64,000 nt of DNA. Origin: Curtobacterium flaccumfaciens (lineage in GTDB: Bacteria > Actinomycetota > Actinomycetes > Actinomycetales > Microbacteriaceae). This document shows, one piece after another, positions 7,941-16,274 of the stretch. Where the stretch lies: the NCBI RefSeq assembly GCF_004361695.1, contig NZ_SNVW01000004.1:1-64000 (forward strand), given 5' to 3'. The notes beneath the pieces are model-generated. The model worked only from the letters and a program-made list of their open reading frames with translations, was not told the origin of the DNA and did not search any database. The position numbers and the translations under genes were made by a program. Within the stretch, counting starts at the first letter, position 1, and each line of letters starts with the position of its first letter.

Positions 7941-8594
7941 ATGGCACAGCAGGACAGGAACGCGGCCGGCGCTTCGGCTCGGCGCGAGTACGAGCGTCGA
8001 CAGGCGCGTGACGAAGCAAGGATCCGTGACCGGTGGGGGCACGGGAAGCTCGGGAACATCGCGGTCGCACTGTCGGACGAGCGGCAGAGCACCGCGGCGT
8101 GGAAGACCGGTGCGGACGGCGAAGCACGCGTCGGAGCCGCACTCGACTCGATCGCCTCGCCGGACGTCGCGGTGGTCCACGACCGTCGTGTCCCCGGCAG
8201 TCGCGCCAACATCGACCACATCGTGGTCACGCGCGGCGGTGTCTGGGTGATCGACACCAAGCGCTACCGCAGCAAGCGTCCCGCGCTCCGTGTCGAGGGC
8301 GGCCTCCTCCGCCCCCGGGTGGAGAAGCTCGTCGTCGGCGGGGACCGGACGGCACTCGTCGACGGCGTGCTCCGGCAGCGAGACCTCGTCGCAGCCGTCG
8401 TCGGGCCGGTGCCCGTCCTGGCGTCACTGTGCTTCGTGGACGCGGACTGGCCGTTGTTCGGCGGATCCTTCACGACCCGTGGGGTGCTGGTCTGCTGGCC
8501 GCAGAAGCTCGTCGCGCGGCTCGGAGCGGGGCAGGGCGAGGTCGACGTCCCCGCTGTGGCTGCGGCGGTCGCGGCGCGCTTCCCGCGCGCCTGA
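7941..8594 (+). CDS. NERD domain (nuclease-related) protein
   Basis: Predicted soluble protein of 217 residues with a NERD domain, a restriction-endonuclease-like fold. Visible family features are GADGEARVGAALD (about 55-67), the catalytic-type Asp in NIDHIVVTRGGVWVIDTKRYRSKR (I-D-H, then V-I-D-T-K, where D-x-K resembles the nuclease motif), and a conserved C-terminal strand GVLVCWPQKL. The first 45 residues are charged and probably helical. The biological role of stand-alone NERD proteins is poorly known. No partner gene identifies a pathway here. Confidence 0.75.
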   Translation: MAQQDRNAAGASARREYERRQARDEARIRDRWGHGKLGNIAVALSDERQSTAAWKTGADGEARVGAALDSIASPDVAVVHDRRVPGSRANIDHIVVTRGGVWVIDTKRYRSKRPALRVEGGLLRPRVEKLVVGGDRTALVDGVLRQRDLVAAVVGPVPVLASLCFVDADWPLFGGSFTTRGVLVCWPQKLVARLGAGQGEVDVPAVAAAVAARFPRA

Positions 8595-8639
8595 GGAGGA
8601 ACGATCGCCTGAGCGCGGCCGGTACCGGAGGATGGGGAC

Positions 8640-10343
8640 ATGGTGGGAAGACGCGTGCACCGACGAGGGCGTCTGGCGAGCCTCGCGGCAGTCGGCCTCC
8701 TGTTCGCCGTGGTGGGGTGCACGTCGGCGGACCGGCCGACGGGACCAGTCACCGTCGTCGACCTGCTGCACCAGGACTGGCGCCACGTCGCGGGGGTCGA
8801 AGCAGACGGCGACGGCCTCCGTGTGGCGGCGACCGGCAGGAGCATCGTCGAACAGGACGGCGGACGCGGCCAGGCGGATCCCCCGGTCGACCTCGCAGAC
8901 ACGCACGTGGTCGGTGCGGAGGACTTCACGCTCAGTGCATCCCTCGCGGACATCACCGGCGATGCCTCGCTCTCGGTCCTCGACAGTCCGCCGGTGATCT
9001 CCGACGAGTTCCGGATCGAGCCGGCGGGCCTGCGGCTCACCCTCCGCGGAGACGACCTGCGCATCAGGGTCTTCGACGGGACCCGAGAGCACGATCCGAC
9101 GGACCCGCAGCCGGTGGTCGACGAGGACGTCACGCTCTCCGACCCGGAAGCGGAGCTCAGCGTCCGGCGCTCCGGCGATCGGCTCGAGGTCAGGAGTGGC
9201 GGTCGGACCGTCGCTTCCGTGCCGCATGGTGACGTGTTCGGCTCCGGGGAGCTCTGGCTCGGGCTGTCGAGCGACGACGGTTCCTTCCGGGTCGGTTCGC
9301 TCACCGCGTCCCAGACGGGTCGTCGCCTGGCCGCCGCGGGCCCGGTCGCTGCCGAGGCGGAACCGTCCGTCAGCGGTCTGCGGGCCCTGGCGTCGCGTGC
9401 TCGTCCGGGCTTCCGGATCGGCGCCGCTGTGGCGCTCGGGCCGCTTGCCTCGGACGCGGATTACGCACGTGCCTTCGTGGGGAACTTCGGCGCGCTCACC
9501 CCCGAGAACGCGATGAAGCCGCAGGCGCTCTCGCCCCGGCAGGGCGAGTACACGTTCGCCGAGGCCGACGCGCTCCTCGACCTCGCGGCGAGCAAGGGGA
9601 TCACGGTGCACGGGCACACCATCGCGTTCACCGAGGCGATGCCCCGGTGGATGCGTGACCTGCCCACCGGTTCGCCGCAGGATCGCCACGACAGCGCCGA
9701 TGCCCTGCTCGACTACCTGACCACCGTGGTGACGCACTTCCGGGGTCGGCTCGATTCGCTCGACGTCGTCAACGAACCGTTCGACGTCGACCAGGGCACC
9801 AGCCTGCAGGAGAACGTCTGGTATCGCGTCTTCGGAGCGACGTACCCGGCGGTGATGTCGAAGGCGGTGCACGACGCGGACCCGGACGTCCGACAGTTCA
9901 TCAACGAGAACGGCGCGGACGTGCCGGGGCCGCGTCAGGATGCTCTCCGTCAACTCGCGCTCGACACCAACGCGCACGGTGGGCACATCGACGGAGTGGG
10001 TCTCCAGGCCCACGTCTACGACCTCGACACCGACGCCGTCTCGGCCGCTGACCTGACGACGACGCTCCACACCTTCGAGCGTGCTGGCCTTGGCGTCCGG
10101 ATCTCCGAGAACGACGTCACGGACAGCGATGGCCACGACGCCCAAGCGGAGCAGTACGCCACGGTGCTCGGGACCTGCATCCGCTCGGAGACCTGCGTCG
10201 CGTACACGACCTGGGGCGTCGACGACCGGTACGACTGGTGGACGGACGATGACGGTGATCTGCGGCACGGCCACGACCTGCTGTTCGACGACGGCGAGCC
10301 GACGCACGCGTACGACGCGGTCCGGGCCGCACTCGGGGGCTGA
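8640..10343 (+). CDS. Secreted lipoprotein endo-1,4-beta-xylanase (GH10)
   Basis: Predicted surface-anchored xylanase, 567 residues. A signal peptide of type II ends at a lipobox with Cys27 (FAVVGC). Residues of about 45-225 form a beta-rich domain (LamG or DUF1080-like) that may bind carbohydrate; I cannot name its family. The GH10 catalytic barrel spans about 255-560: it starts RIGAAVALGPL, has HGHTIAF, the acid/base Glu379 in VVNEPF, the nucleophile Glu490 in RISENDVTD, and the late TTWGVDDRYDWW. The nucleophile context is I-S-E-N-D rather than the common I-S/T-E-L-D. Suggests growth on plant cell-wall xylan. Converges with the next gene only 3 bases away. Confidence 0.9.
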   Translation: MVGRRVHRRGRLASLAAVGLLFAVVGCTSADRPTGPVTVVDLLHQDWRHVAGVEADGDGLRVAATGRSIVEQDGGRGQADPPVDLADTHVVGAEDFTLSASLADITGDASLSVLDSPPVISDEFRIEPAGLRLTLRGDDLRIRVFDGTREHDPTDPQPVVDEDVTLSDPEAELSVRRSGDRLEVRSGGRTVASVPHGDVFGSGELWLGLSSDDGSFRVGSLTASQTGRRLAAAGPVAAEAEPSVSGLRALASRARPGFRIGAAVALGPLASDADYARAFVGNFGALTPENAMKPQALSPRQGEYTFAEADALLDLAASKGITVHGHTIAFTEAMPRWMRDLPTGSPQDRHDSADALLDYLTTVVTHFRGRLDSLDVVNEPFDVDQGTSLQENVWYRVFGATYPAVMSKAVHDADPDVRQFINENGADVPGPRQDALRQLALDTNAHGGHIDGVGLQAHVYDLDTDAVSAADLTTTLHTFERAGLGVRISENDVTDSDGHDAQAEQYATVLGTCIRSETCVAYTTWGVDDRYDWWTDDDGDLRHGHDLLFDDGEPTHAYDAVRAALGG

Positions 10344-10346
10344 CCG

Positions 10347-11183
10347 TCAGGTGCGCGGAGCGAGCTCCTGCAGCCCGGTGACCCGGAGGAGGTCCAGCTT
10401 CGCGGCGTCCTCCGTGCCCGGGACGGCGGTGTAGACGACGATGCGCAGGTCGCCGCCGGGCACGCTCAACACGTCGCAGTCGATCTCGATCGGCCCGACG
10501 GGCGTCCGGACGGTCTTGCGGCTCGCACGGTGCTCGGCGACGCGGCCGGTGTTCCAGCGGCGCTCGAACTCGGGGGAGTCGCGGCGGAGCCGGGCGACGA
10601 GCTCCGCCAGGTCCCGGTCGGCGGGGTAGCGGCCGAGCGCGGCGCGGAGGTCGGCGGCGAGGTCGCTGGAGAACTCCTCCTGGTGGGTGTCGTCCCACTC
10701 CACGCCGTCGTGGCCGTGCATGAAGTGCCGCCACACCAGGTTCCGCTCGATGCCCGTGTACCGGCTCGGGTCGCCGCTCATCGCTGCCCAGAGGTCGTTC
10801 CACAGGACGATGTCGTGCGTGGCCGTGAACACCGCGAGCGGGACGTCACCGAGGCGATCGACGATGCGCTGCACGCCCGGGGTGACGTGCCGGGGAACGA
10901 CCAGTCGGGACGGCGGCACGACGGAGGCGACGAGGCAGAGGTGGTCGCGCTCCTCCTCGGTGAGGCGGAGCGCCGTCGCGAGCGCGTTGAGGAGCTGCGC
11001 CGACGGGTTCGTGGCGCGTCCCTGCTCGAGGCGGACGACGTAGTCGACGCTGACCCCGGCGAGCGCGGCGAGCTCCTCGCGGCGGAGGCCCGGCGTGCGC
11101 CGGCCGGGGCCGGCGGGCAGGCCGACCTCCTCGGGACGCACCCGGTCGCGCCAGGAACGCAGCACACTCGCGAACTCGCTCAT
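10347..11183 (-). CDS. XRE-family regulator with MmyB-like ligand domain
   Basis: Transcription factor of about 278 residues. The N-terminal helix-turn-helix is LRREELAALAGVSVDYVVRLEQGRATNPSAQ, about residues 31-61. The C-terminal part (about 100-270) matches the MmyB-like PAS-type domain, with the typical VFTATHDIVLWNDLWAAM segment. The start is uncertain among in-frame ATGs at 11183, 11192 and 11195; the first gives the usual MSEFASVLRSWRDRV opening. It diverges from an SDR gene across about 90 bp, an arrangement common for this family, whose members often control an adjacent oxidoreductase. Confidence 0.85.
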   Translation of the reverse strand: MSEFASVLRSWRDRVRPEEVGLPAGPGRRTPGLRREELAALAGVSVDYVVRLEQGRATNPSAQLLNALATALRLTEEERDHLCLVASVVPPSRLVVPRHVTPGVQRIVDRLGDVPLAVFTATHDIVLWNDLWAAMSGDPSRYTGIERNLVWRHFMHGHDGVEWDDTHQEEFSSDLAADLRAALGRYPADRDLAELVARLRRDSPEFERRWNTGRVAEHRASRKTVRTPVGPIEIDCDVLSVPGGDLRIVVYTAVPGTEDAAKLDLLRVTGLQELAPRT

Positions 11184-11285
11184 GCCCACCATCATCGCCC
11201 CGCGCCTCCCGGCCTCCCTGGTACTGGTGGTCCCACTGTCGAGCGGTGCCTGGGGGACCCGGACACGGGGGCGCAGGGTGGGGGC

Positions 11286-11966
11286 ATGACAACGACACTG
11301 ATCACCGGAGCCAACCGCAGTCTCGGCCTCGAGACGGTCCGACGGCTCGTCGAGGCCGGGCACACCGTGTACGCCGGGATGCGCGACCCGTCCCGCGGCG
11401 ACGACGCCCGTGCGCTGGGCGCCCACGTCGTCCAGCTGGACGTCACCGACCAGGCGAGCGTCGACGCGGCGGTCGCGTCCCTGCCGTCGCTCGACGTCCT
11501 CGTGAACAACGCGGGCATCCTGGGAACGTCGTTCGGAGTGGACGACCTCGACGCCGCAGCCATCGCAGCCGTCCTCGACACCAACGTGACCGGCGTCGTG
11601 CGGGTGACGCAGGCGGCGCTGCCGCTGCTGCGCGAGTCGGCGAACCCGGTCGTCGTGAACGTCGCCTCGGGCGTCGGGTTCCCGCGGTGGCTGACGACGC
11701 CGGGGCGGGACGAGTTCCCGGTGCCTTCGATCCCGTACGCGGCATCGAAGGCAGCGCTGATCGCGCTGACGGTGCAGTACGCGAAGAACCTGCCCGCGTT
11801 CCGGGTGAACGCGAGCGACCCCGGGTACACGTCGACCGAGTTCAACGGCTTCGGTGGGCACCAGACGGTGACCGAGGGGACGGACGCGACGGTGGCGCTG
11901 GCGACGCTGGGTGCGGACGGTCCCACCGGCGAGTTCCACGACCGGACCGGACGCATCGAGTACTGA
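11286..11966 (+). CDS. Short-chain dehydrogenase/reductase (SDR)
   Basis: NAD(P)-dependent oxidoreductase of 226 residues with a Rossmann fold. The cofactor motif is TGANRSLGLE near residue 7, NNAG is in VLVNNAGILG, and the catalytic Tyr-Lys is in PYAASKAALIAL. ATG at 11286 is the only good start. It probably belongs to the regulon of the divergent XRE/MmyB gene. After the stop there is a degenerate half copy of the dispersed palindrome (CTGGAGGCACGG at 11972-11983). Substrate unknown. Confidence 0.88.
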   Translation: MTTTLITGANRSLGLETVRRLVEAGHTVYAGMRDPSRGDDARALGAHVVQLDVTDQASVDAAVASLPSLDVLVNNAGILGTSFGVDDLDAAAIAAVLDTNVTGVVRVTQAALPLLRESANPVVVNVASGVGFPRWLTTPGRDEFPVPSIPYAASKAALIALTVQYAKNLPAFRVNASDPGYTSTEFNGFGGHQTVTEGTDATVALATLGADGPTGEFHDRTGRIEY

Positions 11967-12064
11967 GGGGCCTGGAGGCACGGATCACCGCGCGCACGTG
12001 CGCTCGGCCCGTCGCGTGGCCGGGTCGAGGGCAGCGCTGCGTCCTCGTCTGCGACGATGGTCGG

Positions 12065-13096
12065 ATGCGCGCCGTCCAGTACGAGTCCTTCGGTTCCACC
12101 CCCGTCGTCGTCGACGTGCCGGACCCCGTGGCGCCCGCTGACGGCGTGGTCGTCCGGGTCGCCGCGACGGGGGTGTGCCGGAGCGACTGGCACGCCTGGA
12201 AGGGCCACGACGACTCCGTGGTCCTGCCGCACGTCCCCGGGCACGAGTTCGCCGGCGTCGTGGCGTCCGTCGGGTCCGGCGTCACGAGATTCGCCGTGGG
12301 AGACCGGGTCACCGCGCCGTTCGTGTTCGCGTGCGGCCGGTGCGAGCAGTGCCTCGACAGCGCGACCCAGGTCTGCACGCGACAGCAGCAGCCCGGCTTC
12401 ACCCTGCCCGGCTCGTACGCCGAGGCCGTGGTCGTGCCGCACGCCGACGTGAACCTCGTCGGGCTGCCCGACGCCGTGGGCTTCGCCGAGGCGGCTGGGC
12501 TCGGCTGCCGGTTCGGCACCGCGTACCACGCGCTGCACGCCCGCGGCCGGGTGGCCGAGGGGGAGTGGGTCGTCGTGTACGGGTGCGGCGGTGTCGGCCT
12601 GTCGACCGTCATCGTGGCCGTCGCCGCCGGTGCCCGGGTCGTCGCCGTGGACGTCTCGTCCGCCGCGCTCGCCCGGGCCGAGGTGCTCGGAGCGGTCACC
12701 GTGCCGATGGACGACGAGGCCGTCGGCACCGTGCGGTCCCTGACCGGTGGCGGCGCGCACGTCTCCGTCGACGCGTTCGGCAGCCGGGCCACCTCGGTCG
12801 CGGCCGTCGCGTCGCTCCGCCCGCGGGGTCGGCACGTGCAGGTCGGGCTGCTGCTCGACGACGAGGCAGCACCGGCGATCCCGATGGGCCGCGTGATCGG
12901 CGAGGAGCTCGAGCTGCTCGGCAGCCACGGGATCGCCGTGGGGGAGTACGCCGCGATGCTCGACGACGTCGTCACCGGACGGCTGCGGCCGGCGGAGTCG
13001 ATCGGGCGGACGATCGCGTTCGAGGACCTGCCGGCAGCGCTCGTCGCGATGGACGGACCCGCCGGTCAGGCCGGCATGACCGTCGCGGTCGTCTGA
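12065..13096 (+). CDS. Zinc-dependent alcohol dehydrogenase (MDR superfamily)
   Basis: Predicted NAD(P)-dependent alcohol dehydrogenase of 343 residues. Catalytic zinc ligands are Cys38 in GVCRSDWH and His60-Glu61 in VPGHEF. The structural zinc site is complete: Cys90, Cys93, Cys96 and Cys104 in ACGRCEQCLDSATQVC. The Rossmann motif is YGCGGVGLS near residue 177. The open frame extends upstream to 11246, but that part is a shadow of the SDR gene; the ATG at 12065 gives a family-typical N-terminus. Only 25 bases separate it from the convergent arsC. Substrate cannot be predicted. Confidence 0.9.
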   Translation: MRAVQYESFGSTPVVVDVPDPVAPADGVVVRVAATGVCRSDWHAWKGHDDSVVLPHVPGHEFAGVVASVGSGVTRFAVGDRVTAPFVFACGRCEQCLDSATQVCTRQQQPGFTLPGSYAEAVVVPHADVNLVGLPDAVGFAEAAGLGCRFGTAYHALHARGRVAEGEWVVVYGCGGVGLSTVIVAVAAGARVVAVDVSSAALARAEVLGAVTVPMDDEAVGTVRSLTGGGAHVSVDAFGSRATSVAAVASLRPRGRHVQVGLLLDDEAAPAIPMGRVIGEELELLGSHGIAVGEYAAMLDDVVTGRLRPAESIGRTIAFEDLPAALVAMDGPAGQAGMTVAVV

Positions 13097-13121
13097 CGTC
13101 GACGCGTGACCGGCCCCGTCG

Positions 13122-13532
13122 TCACGCCGGCGACGGGACGAGTTCGGCGAGGAGCGCGGTCACCCTGCGCTTGATCTCGTCGCGGATCGGACGGACGTCC
13201 TCGATGTCCTTGCCGGCCGGGTCGGTGAGCTCCCAGTCCTCGTAGCGCTTGCCGGGGAACACCGGGCAGGCGTCCCCGCAGCCCATCGTGACGACGGCGT
13301 CGGCATCGCGGACGGTGTCGGTCGTGAGGACCTTCGGCTGGTTGCCGGCGATGTCGATGCCGTCCTCGGCCATCGCGCGGATCGCCACCGGATTGATCCG
13401 GTCCTTCGGTTCCGAACCCGCCGAGAGCACCTCGACCCGGGCGCCGCCGAGTGCCTGCGCGTACCCGGCTGCCATCTGGGAGCGTCCGGCGTTGTGCACG
13501 CAGACGAACAGGATCGTGGGCCTCGTGGTCAT
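13122..13532 (-). CDS. arsC: Arsenate reductase, low-MW phosphatase-like (ArsC)
   Basis: Predicted thioredoxin-type arsenate reductase or low-molecular-weight protein tyrosine phosphatase, 136 residues from the ATG at 13532. The CX5R loop is VCVHNAGRSQMAAG with nucleophile Cys11 and Arg17. Later cysteines in GCGDACPVFPGKRYEDWEL and the Asp-Pro in TDPAGKD fit ArsC rather than a plain phosphatase. An alternative start at 13544 adds four residues (MLVD). No arsR or arsenite pump lies beside it, so it is a solitary ars gene, perhaps working with mycothiol or thioredoxin. Confidence 0.85.
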   Translation of the reverse strand: MTTRPTILFVCVHNAGRSQMAAGYAQALGGARVEVLSAGSEPKDRINPVAIRAMAEDGIDIAGNQPKVLTTDTVRDADAVVTMGCGDACPVFPGKRYEDWELTDPAGKDIEDVRPIRDEIKRRVTALLAELVPSPA

Positions 13533-13635
13533 GTCGACGAGCATCCCACGTGGAAGGCTGCCTTGACAGGGTGCCCCTTCGGAGGGCGAGCTGCTGCTCG
13601 AGCAGCAGCGAGGGTCGCGATCGCGACCATCTGGC

Positions 13636-13677
13636 GGACGGGAGGCGCGGTGCCGGCCCGCACCGCGCCTCCCGTCC
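13636..13677. repeat. Dispersed palindrome, copy B
   Basis: Perfect 18-bp arms: 13636-13653 and 13660-13677, loop CGGCCC. The left arm reads GGACGGGAGGCGCGGTGC. It lies about 65 bp past the stop of the LacI-family gene (minus strand) and upstream of arsC, a position that suits a LacI-gene terminator. Shares the GGAGGCGCGGTGC core with copies C and D. Confidence 0.9.
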
Positions 13678-13740
13678 GTCAGGCGGTCCGGATCCGGGTG
13701 GCCACCAGTGCCGCCGCGACGGTGCGACCAATCCGCGCGG

Positions 13741-14736
13741 TCACTCGTTGAGGCGGGCGACCGATGCCCCGGGCAGGAGGTTGGCCTCGAGGTACTCGAT
13801 CGTCGGGGCGGGACGCCCGCCGGGCAGCTCGATGTGGTCCGCGATCAGGCGTGCGGCGTGCCGGGCGATCTCGCGGGTGGGCTGCACGATGACCGTCAAC
13901 TTCGGGACGAGGGCCTGGGCGAGCTCGCGACTGTCGAACCCGACCACCGAGATGTCGCGGCCGATGCGCAGTCCGGAGTCGTTGACGGCGGTCACGGCGC
14001 CCAGGGTGAGCTCGTAGTTCGCCGTGAACAGCCCGGTGGGGCGCGGCCACATTGCGAGGAGCTCCTGCGCGGCGCGGTACCCGGCGTCGACCGTCAGCGG
14101 GACGAGACGCTCCAGGGCGCGATCCACCGGCGTTCCGTGAGCGGTCAGTGCGCGCTCGAACCCCTCGGTGCGGAGGCGCATCGAGGAGATCGTCGGGTTA
14201 CCGCCGACGAACCCGATGCGGCGGTGCCCGTGGTCGAGGAGGTGCCGGGCGCCGAGTGCTCCCGCCGCCACGTTGTCGATGAAGACGCCGTCGGCGTCGA
14301 TGTCGTCGATGTGCCAGTCGACCATCACGACCGGCACGCGCGTGGCCGCTGCGCGGAGCGCGGGGACGTCGTGCGGCGCGGTGACCGCGACGATCCCGTC
14401 GACCATCCGGTCCATCAGCAGGCTGACGGGATCGTCGGCCGGATCGGGGCTCGCGGCGACGATCACGCTGATGCCCCGCGGGCGGAGCGCTTCCTCGACG
14501 CCGGCGATGATCGTCAGGTGGAAGTCGTTGTCGAGTGCCGGCAGGAGCACCCCGACCGTCCGCGACTGTCGCGAGCGCAGCATGCGGGCGTGCTGGTTGG
14601 GGCGGAAGTCGAGCTCGCGGGCCGCCGCTTCGATGGCTTCGCGGTTCGCTGCCAGGACGTTCCGCCCGTTGTAGTACTTGGAGATCGTGGCGAGCGAGAG
14701 GCCGGTGGCCTGCTGGATGTCCTTGTACGTCGACAC
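13741..14736 (-). CDS. LacI family transcriptional regulator of the fucoside operon
   Basis: Sugar-responsive repressor of 331 residues. The helix-turn-helix at the extreme N-terminus is STYKDIQQATGLSLATISKYYNGR (2-25), followed by the hinge helix NQHARMLRSRQSRTVGVLLP. The remainder is a periplasmic-binding-protein-like effector domain. It diverges from the transporter/fucosidase operon, and two LacI-type palindromes (CGAAACGTTTCG and a one-mismatch copy) bracket that operon's promoter, so it almost certainly represses those genes until a fucose-containing sugar binds. ATG at 14736. Confidence 0.92.
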   Translation of the reverse strand: MSTYKDIQQATGLSLATISKYYNGRNVLAANREAIEAAARELDFRPNQHARMLRSRQSRTVGVLLPALDNDFHLTIIAGVEEALRPRGISVIVAASPDPADDPVSLLMDRMVDGIVAVTAPHDVPALRAAATRVPVVMVDWHIDDIDADGVFIDNVAAGALGARHLLDHGHRRIGFVGGNPTISSMRLRTEGFERALTAHGTPVDRALERLVPLTVDAGYRAAQELLAMWPRPTGLFTANYELTLGAVTAVNDSGLRIGRDISVVGFDSRELAQALVPKLTVIVQPTREIARHAARLIADHIELPGGRPAPTIEYLEANLLPGASVARLNE

Positions 14737-14901
14737 GGCCGTCCTCTCTCTCGTGTGCTGCTCGTTCCCCGCTCGGTCGCCGGCGCTGGCGATCCCGGGG
14801 ACCCCGTTCGCTCAGCGTAGGGCAGGGCCGGACCGGCGCTGATGTGCCGGGCGGTGTGCCTCGGCGTGGGTGCTGAGGTTCGAGGCACTCGATCGTGTGA
14901 G

Positions 14902-14913
14902 CGAAACGTTTCG
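14902..14913. promoter_or_regulatory. LacI-type operator O1
   Basis: CGAAACGTTTCG is a perfect 12-bp palindrome with the central CG typical of LacI-family sites. It lies 16 bp upstream of the -35 of the fucoside operon. A second site starts 66 bp downstream. Confidence 0.8.
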
Positions 14914-14928
14914 TGCTGTACCGAGGCG

Positions 14929-14957
14929 TTGACTTCTACGGATTCACCTCCTAGCCT
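14929..14957 (+). promoter_or_regulatory. Promoter of the fucoside operon
   Basis: TTGACT at 14929-14934, a 17-bp spacer, and TAGCCT at 14952-14957 form a plausible sigma-70 promoter. The transcription start would be about 14964, just before operator O2. Operators lie on both sides. Confidence 0.6.
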
Positions 14958-14967
14958 CCTCGGAAGT

Positions 14968-14979
14968 CGTAACGTTTCG
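14968..14979. promoter_or_regulatory. LacI-type operator O2
   Basis: CGTAACGTTTCG differs from O1 by one base (T for A at position 3). It covers about +5 to +16 of the predicted transcript, so a repressor here would block the polymerase. The AAGGAGGAG ribosome site of the next gene follows at 14991-14999. Confidence 0.75.
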
Positions 14980-15002
14980 CTCTAGAACTCAAGGAGGAGT
15001 TC

Positions 15003-16274
15003 ATGAAGTCACGGTTGAACAACACGAGGCGACGGGGTCGCATCGGCGTCTCCATCGTGGTCGCGGGAGCGCTCGCCCTCGGGCTCGCAGCGTGCTCGGG
15101 AGGCGCCAGCGCGAGCTCGGGTCTCGACGGCTCCACGCTCAAGATGTACACGTGGATCGGCGGCAAGGCCGACAAGCAGCAGTGGAGCGACTACATCGCC
15201 GGCGGCAAGCACGCCGATCCCGAGATGGCGGTGAGCTTCACCGGACCGCCGATCGGCGACTACTACACCAAGCTGCCCACCGTCATGCGGGGCAGCAGCG
15301 CCCCCTGCCTGGTGACCTTCCAGAACGGCCGGGTGAACCAGTACGTGCAGGGACTCGAGCCGCTGGACGGCCTGGCGAAGAAGAACGGGCTCGACCTGAC
15401 GAAGTACAGCTCGGCGATGCTCGACCAGCTGAGCGACGACGGCAAGCTCTACGCCATCCCGTTCAACGCCGGGCCCACGGTGATGTTCTACAACAAGAAG
15501 CTCTTCAAGGCCGCCGGGGTCGCCGAACCGACCAACGACTGGACCACCGAGGACTTCATCGCGGCGGCGAAGGCCACCACGAAGGACGGCGTGTACGGCT
15601 TCGCGATCCCGCAGGGATCCAACCCGATCAGCACGCTGATGGCAGCCGACGGCCACCCCTACGCCGACGAGAAGGGTCCGAAGCTCGACGACCCGAACTT
15701 CCGCGAGGCGCTCCAGCTGCTCGTCGACCTGTCGAACAAGTACAAGGTCGCGAAGCCGCTCGAAGCGGCCGCCGGCGGGACGTTCCCGGACATCGACGCC
15801 TTCAGCACCGGGCAGTCCGCCATGGAGATGCAGGGGCTGTGGGACCTGCAGCACGAGCAGCAGGCGCTCGGGAAGGACAACGTCGGCATCGCCGTGATCC
15901 CGAGCACGAACGGCACATCGAAGGGCTTCATCGGCGGGTCGGGCTTCGGCATCACGAAGACCTGCGGCGACAAGCAGAAGGCGTTCAAGGCCATCGAGGC
16001 GATGACGAGCAAGAGCGGACTCGAGTTCGTCACGAAGTCGCAGGCCTCCGTGCCGGCTCGGCTCGACGCCCTCGACGCCTGGTCCGCCAACGCCGGATCG
16101 CCGGAGTTCGCCGCGGTGATCAAGCAGATGACCGGTGACGCGACCCCGTCGCCCGTGCCGTCGAACCAGTCGCAGCTCGACACCCTCCTGACCCAGTACG
16201 AGGTGAACGCCTTCTCCGGCAAGAGCACGGTGGCCGAGGTCCTGCAGCAGGTGAAGGCCGGGCTCACGCAATGA
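15003..16274 (+). CDS. Sugar ABC transporter substrate-binding lipoprotein
   Basis: Extracellular solute-binding protein (family 1 type), 423 residues, anchored by a lipobox at Cys31 (LALGLAAC). It captures an oligosaccharide, probably fucosylated given the GH29 gene downstream, and delivers it to the two permeases. Typical features are KMYTWIGGK near the mature N-terminus, DGKLYAIPFNAGPTVMFYNKKLF (the conserved binding-protein strand) and GGSGFGITK. An AAGGAGGAG site precedes the ATG by three bases. Its stop overlaps the ATG of the first permease by 4 bases (ATGA). Confidence 0.92.
   Translation: MKSRLNNTRRRGRIGVSIVVAGALALGLAACSGGASASSGLDGSTLKMYTWIGGKADKQQWSDYIAGGKHADPEMAVSFTGPPIGDYYTKLPTVMRGSSAPCLVTFQNGRVNQYVQGLEPLDGLAKKNGLDLTKYSSAMLDQLSDDGKLYAIPFNAGPTVMFYNKKLFKAAGVAEPTNDWTTEDFIAAAKATTKDGVYGFAIPQGSNPISTLMAADGHPYADEKGPKLDDPNFREALQLLVDLSNKYKVAKPLEAAAGGTFPDIDAFSTGQSAMEMQGLWDLQHEQQALGKDNVGIAVIPSTNGTSKGFIGGSGFGITKTCGDKQKAFKAIEAMTSKSGLEFVTKSQASVPARLDALDAWSANAGSPEFAAVIKQMTGDATPSPVPSNQSQLDTLLTQYEVNAFSGKSTVAEVLQQVKAGLTQ

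Noticed and set aside
11229..11259. GGTCCC/GGGACC inverted repeat between the XRE and SDR genes as an operator
   Set aside because: Arms are only 6 bp with a 19-bp gap in GC-rich DNA, which is expected by chance.
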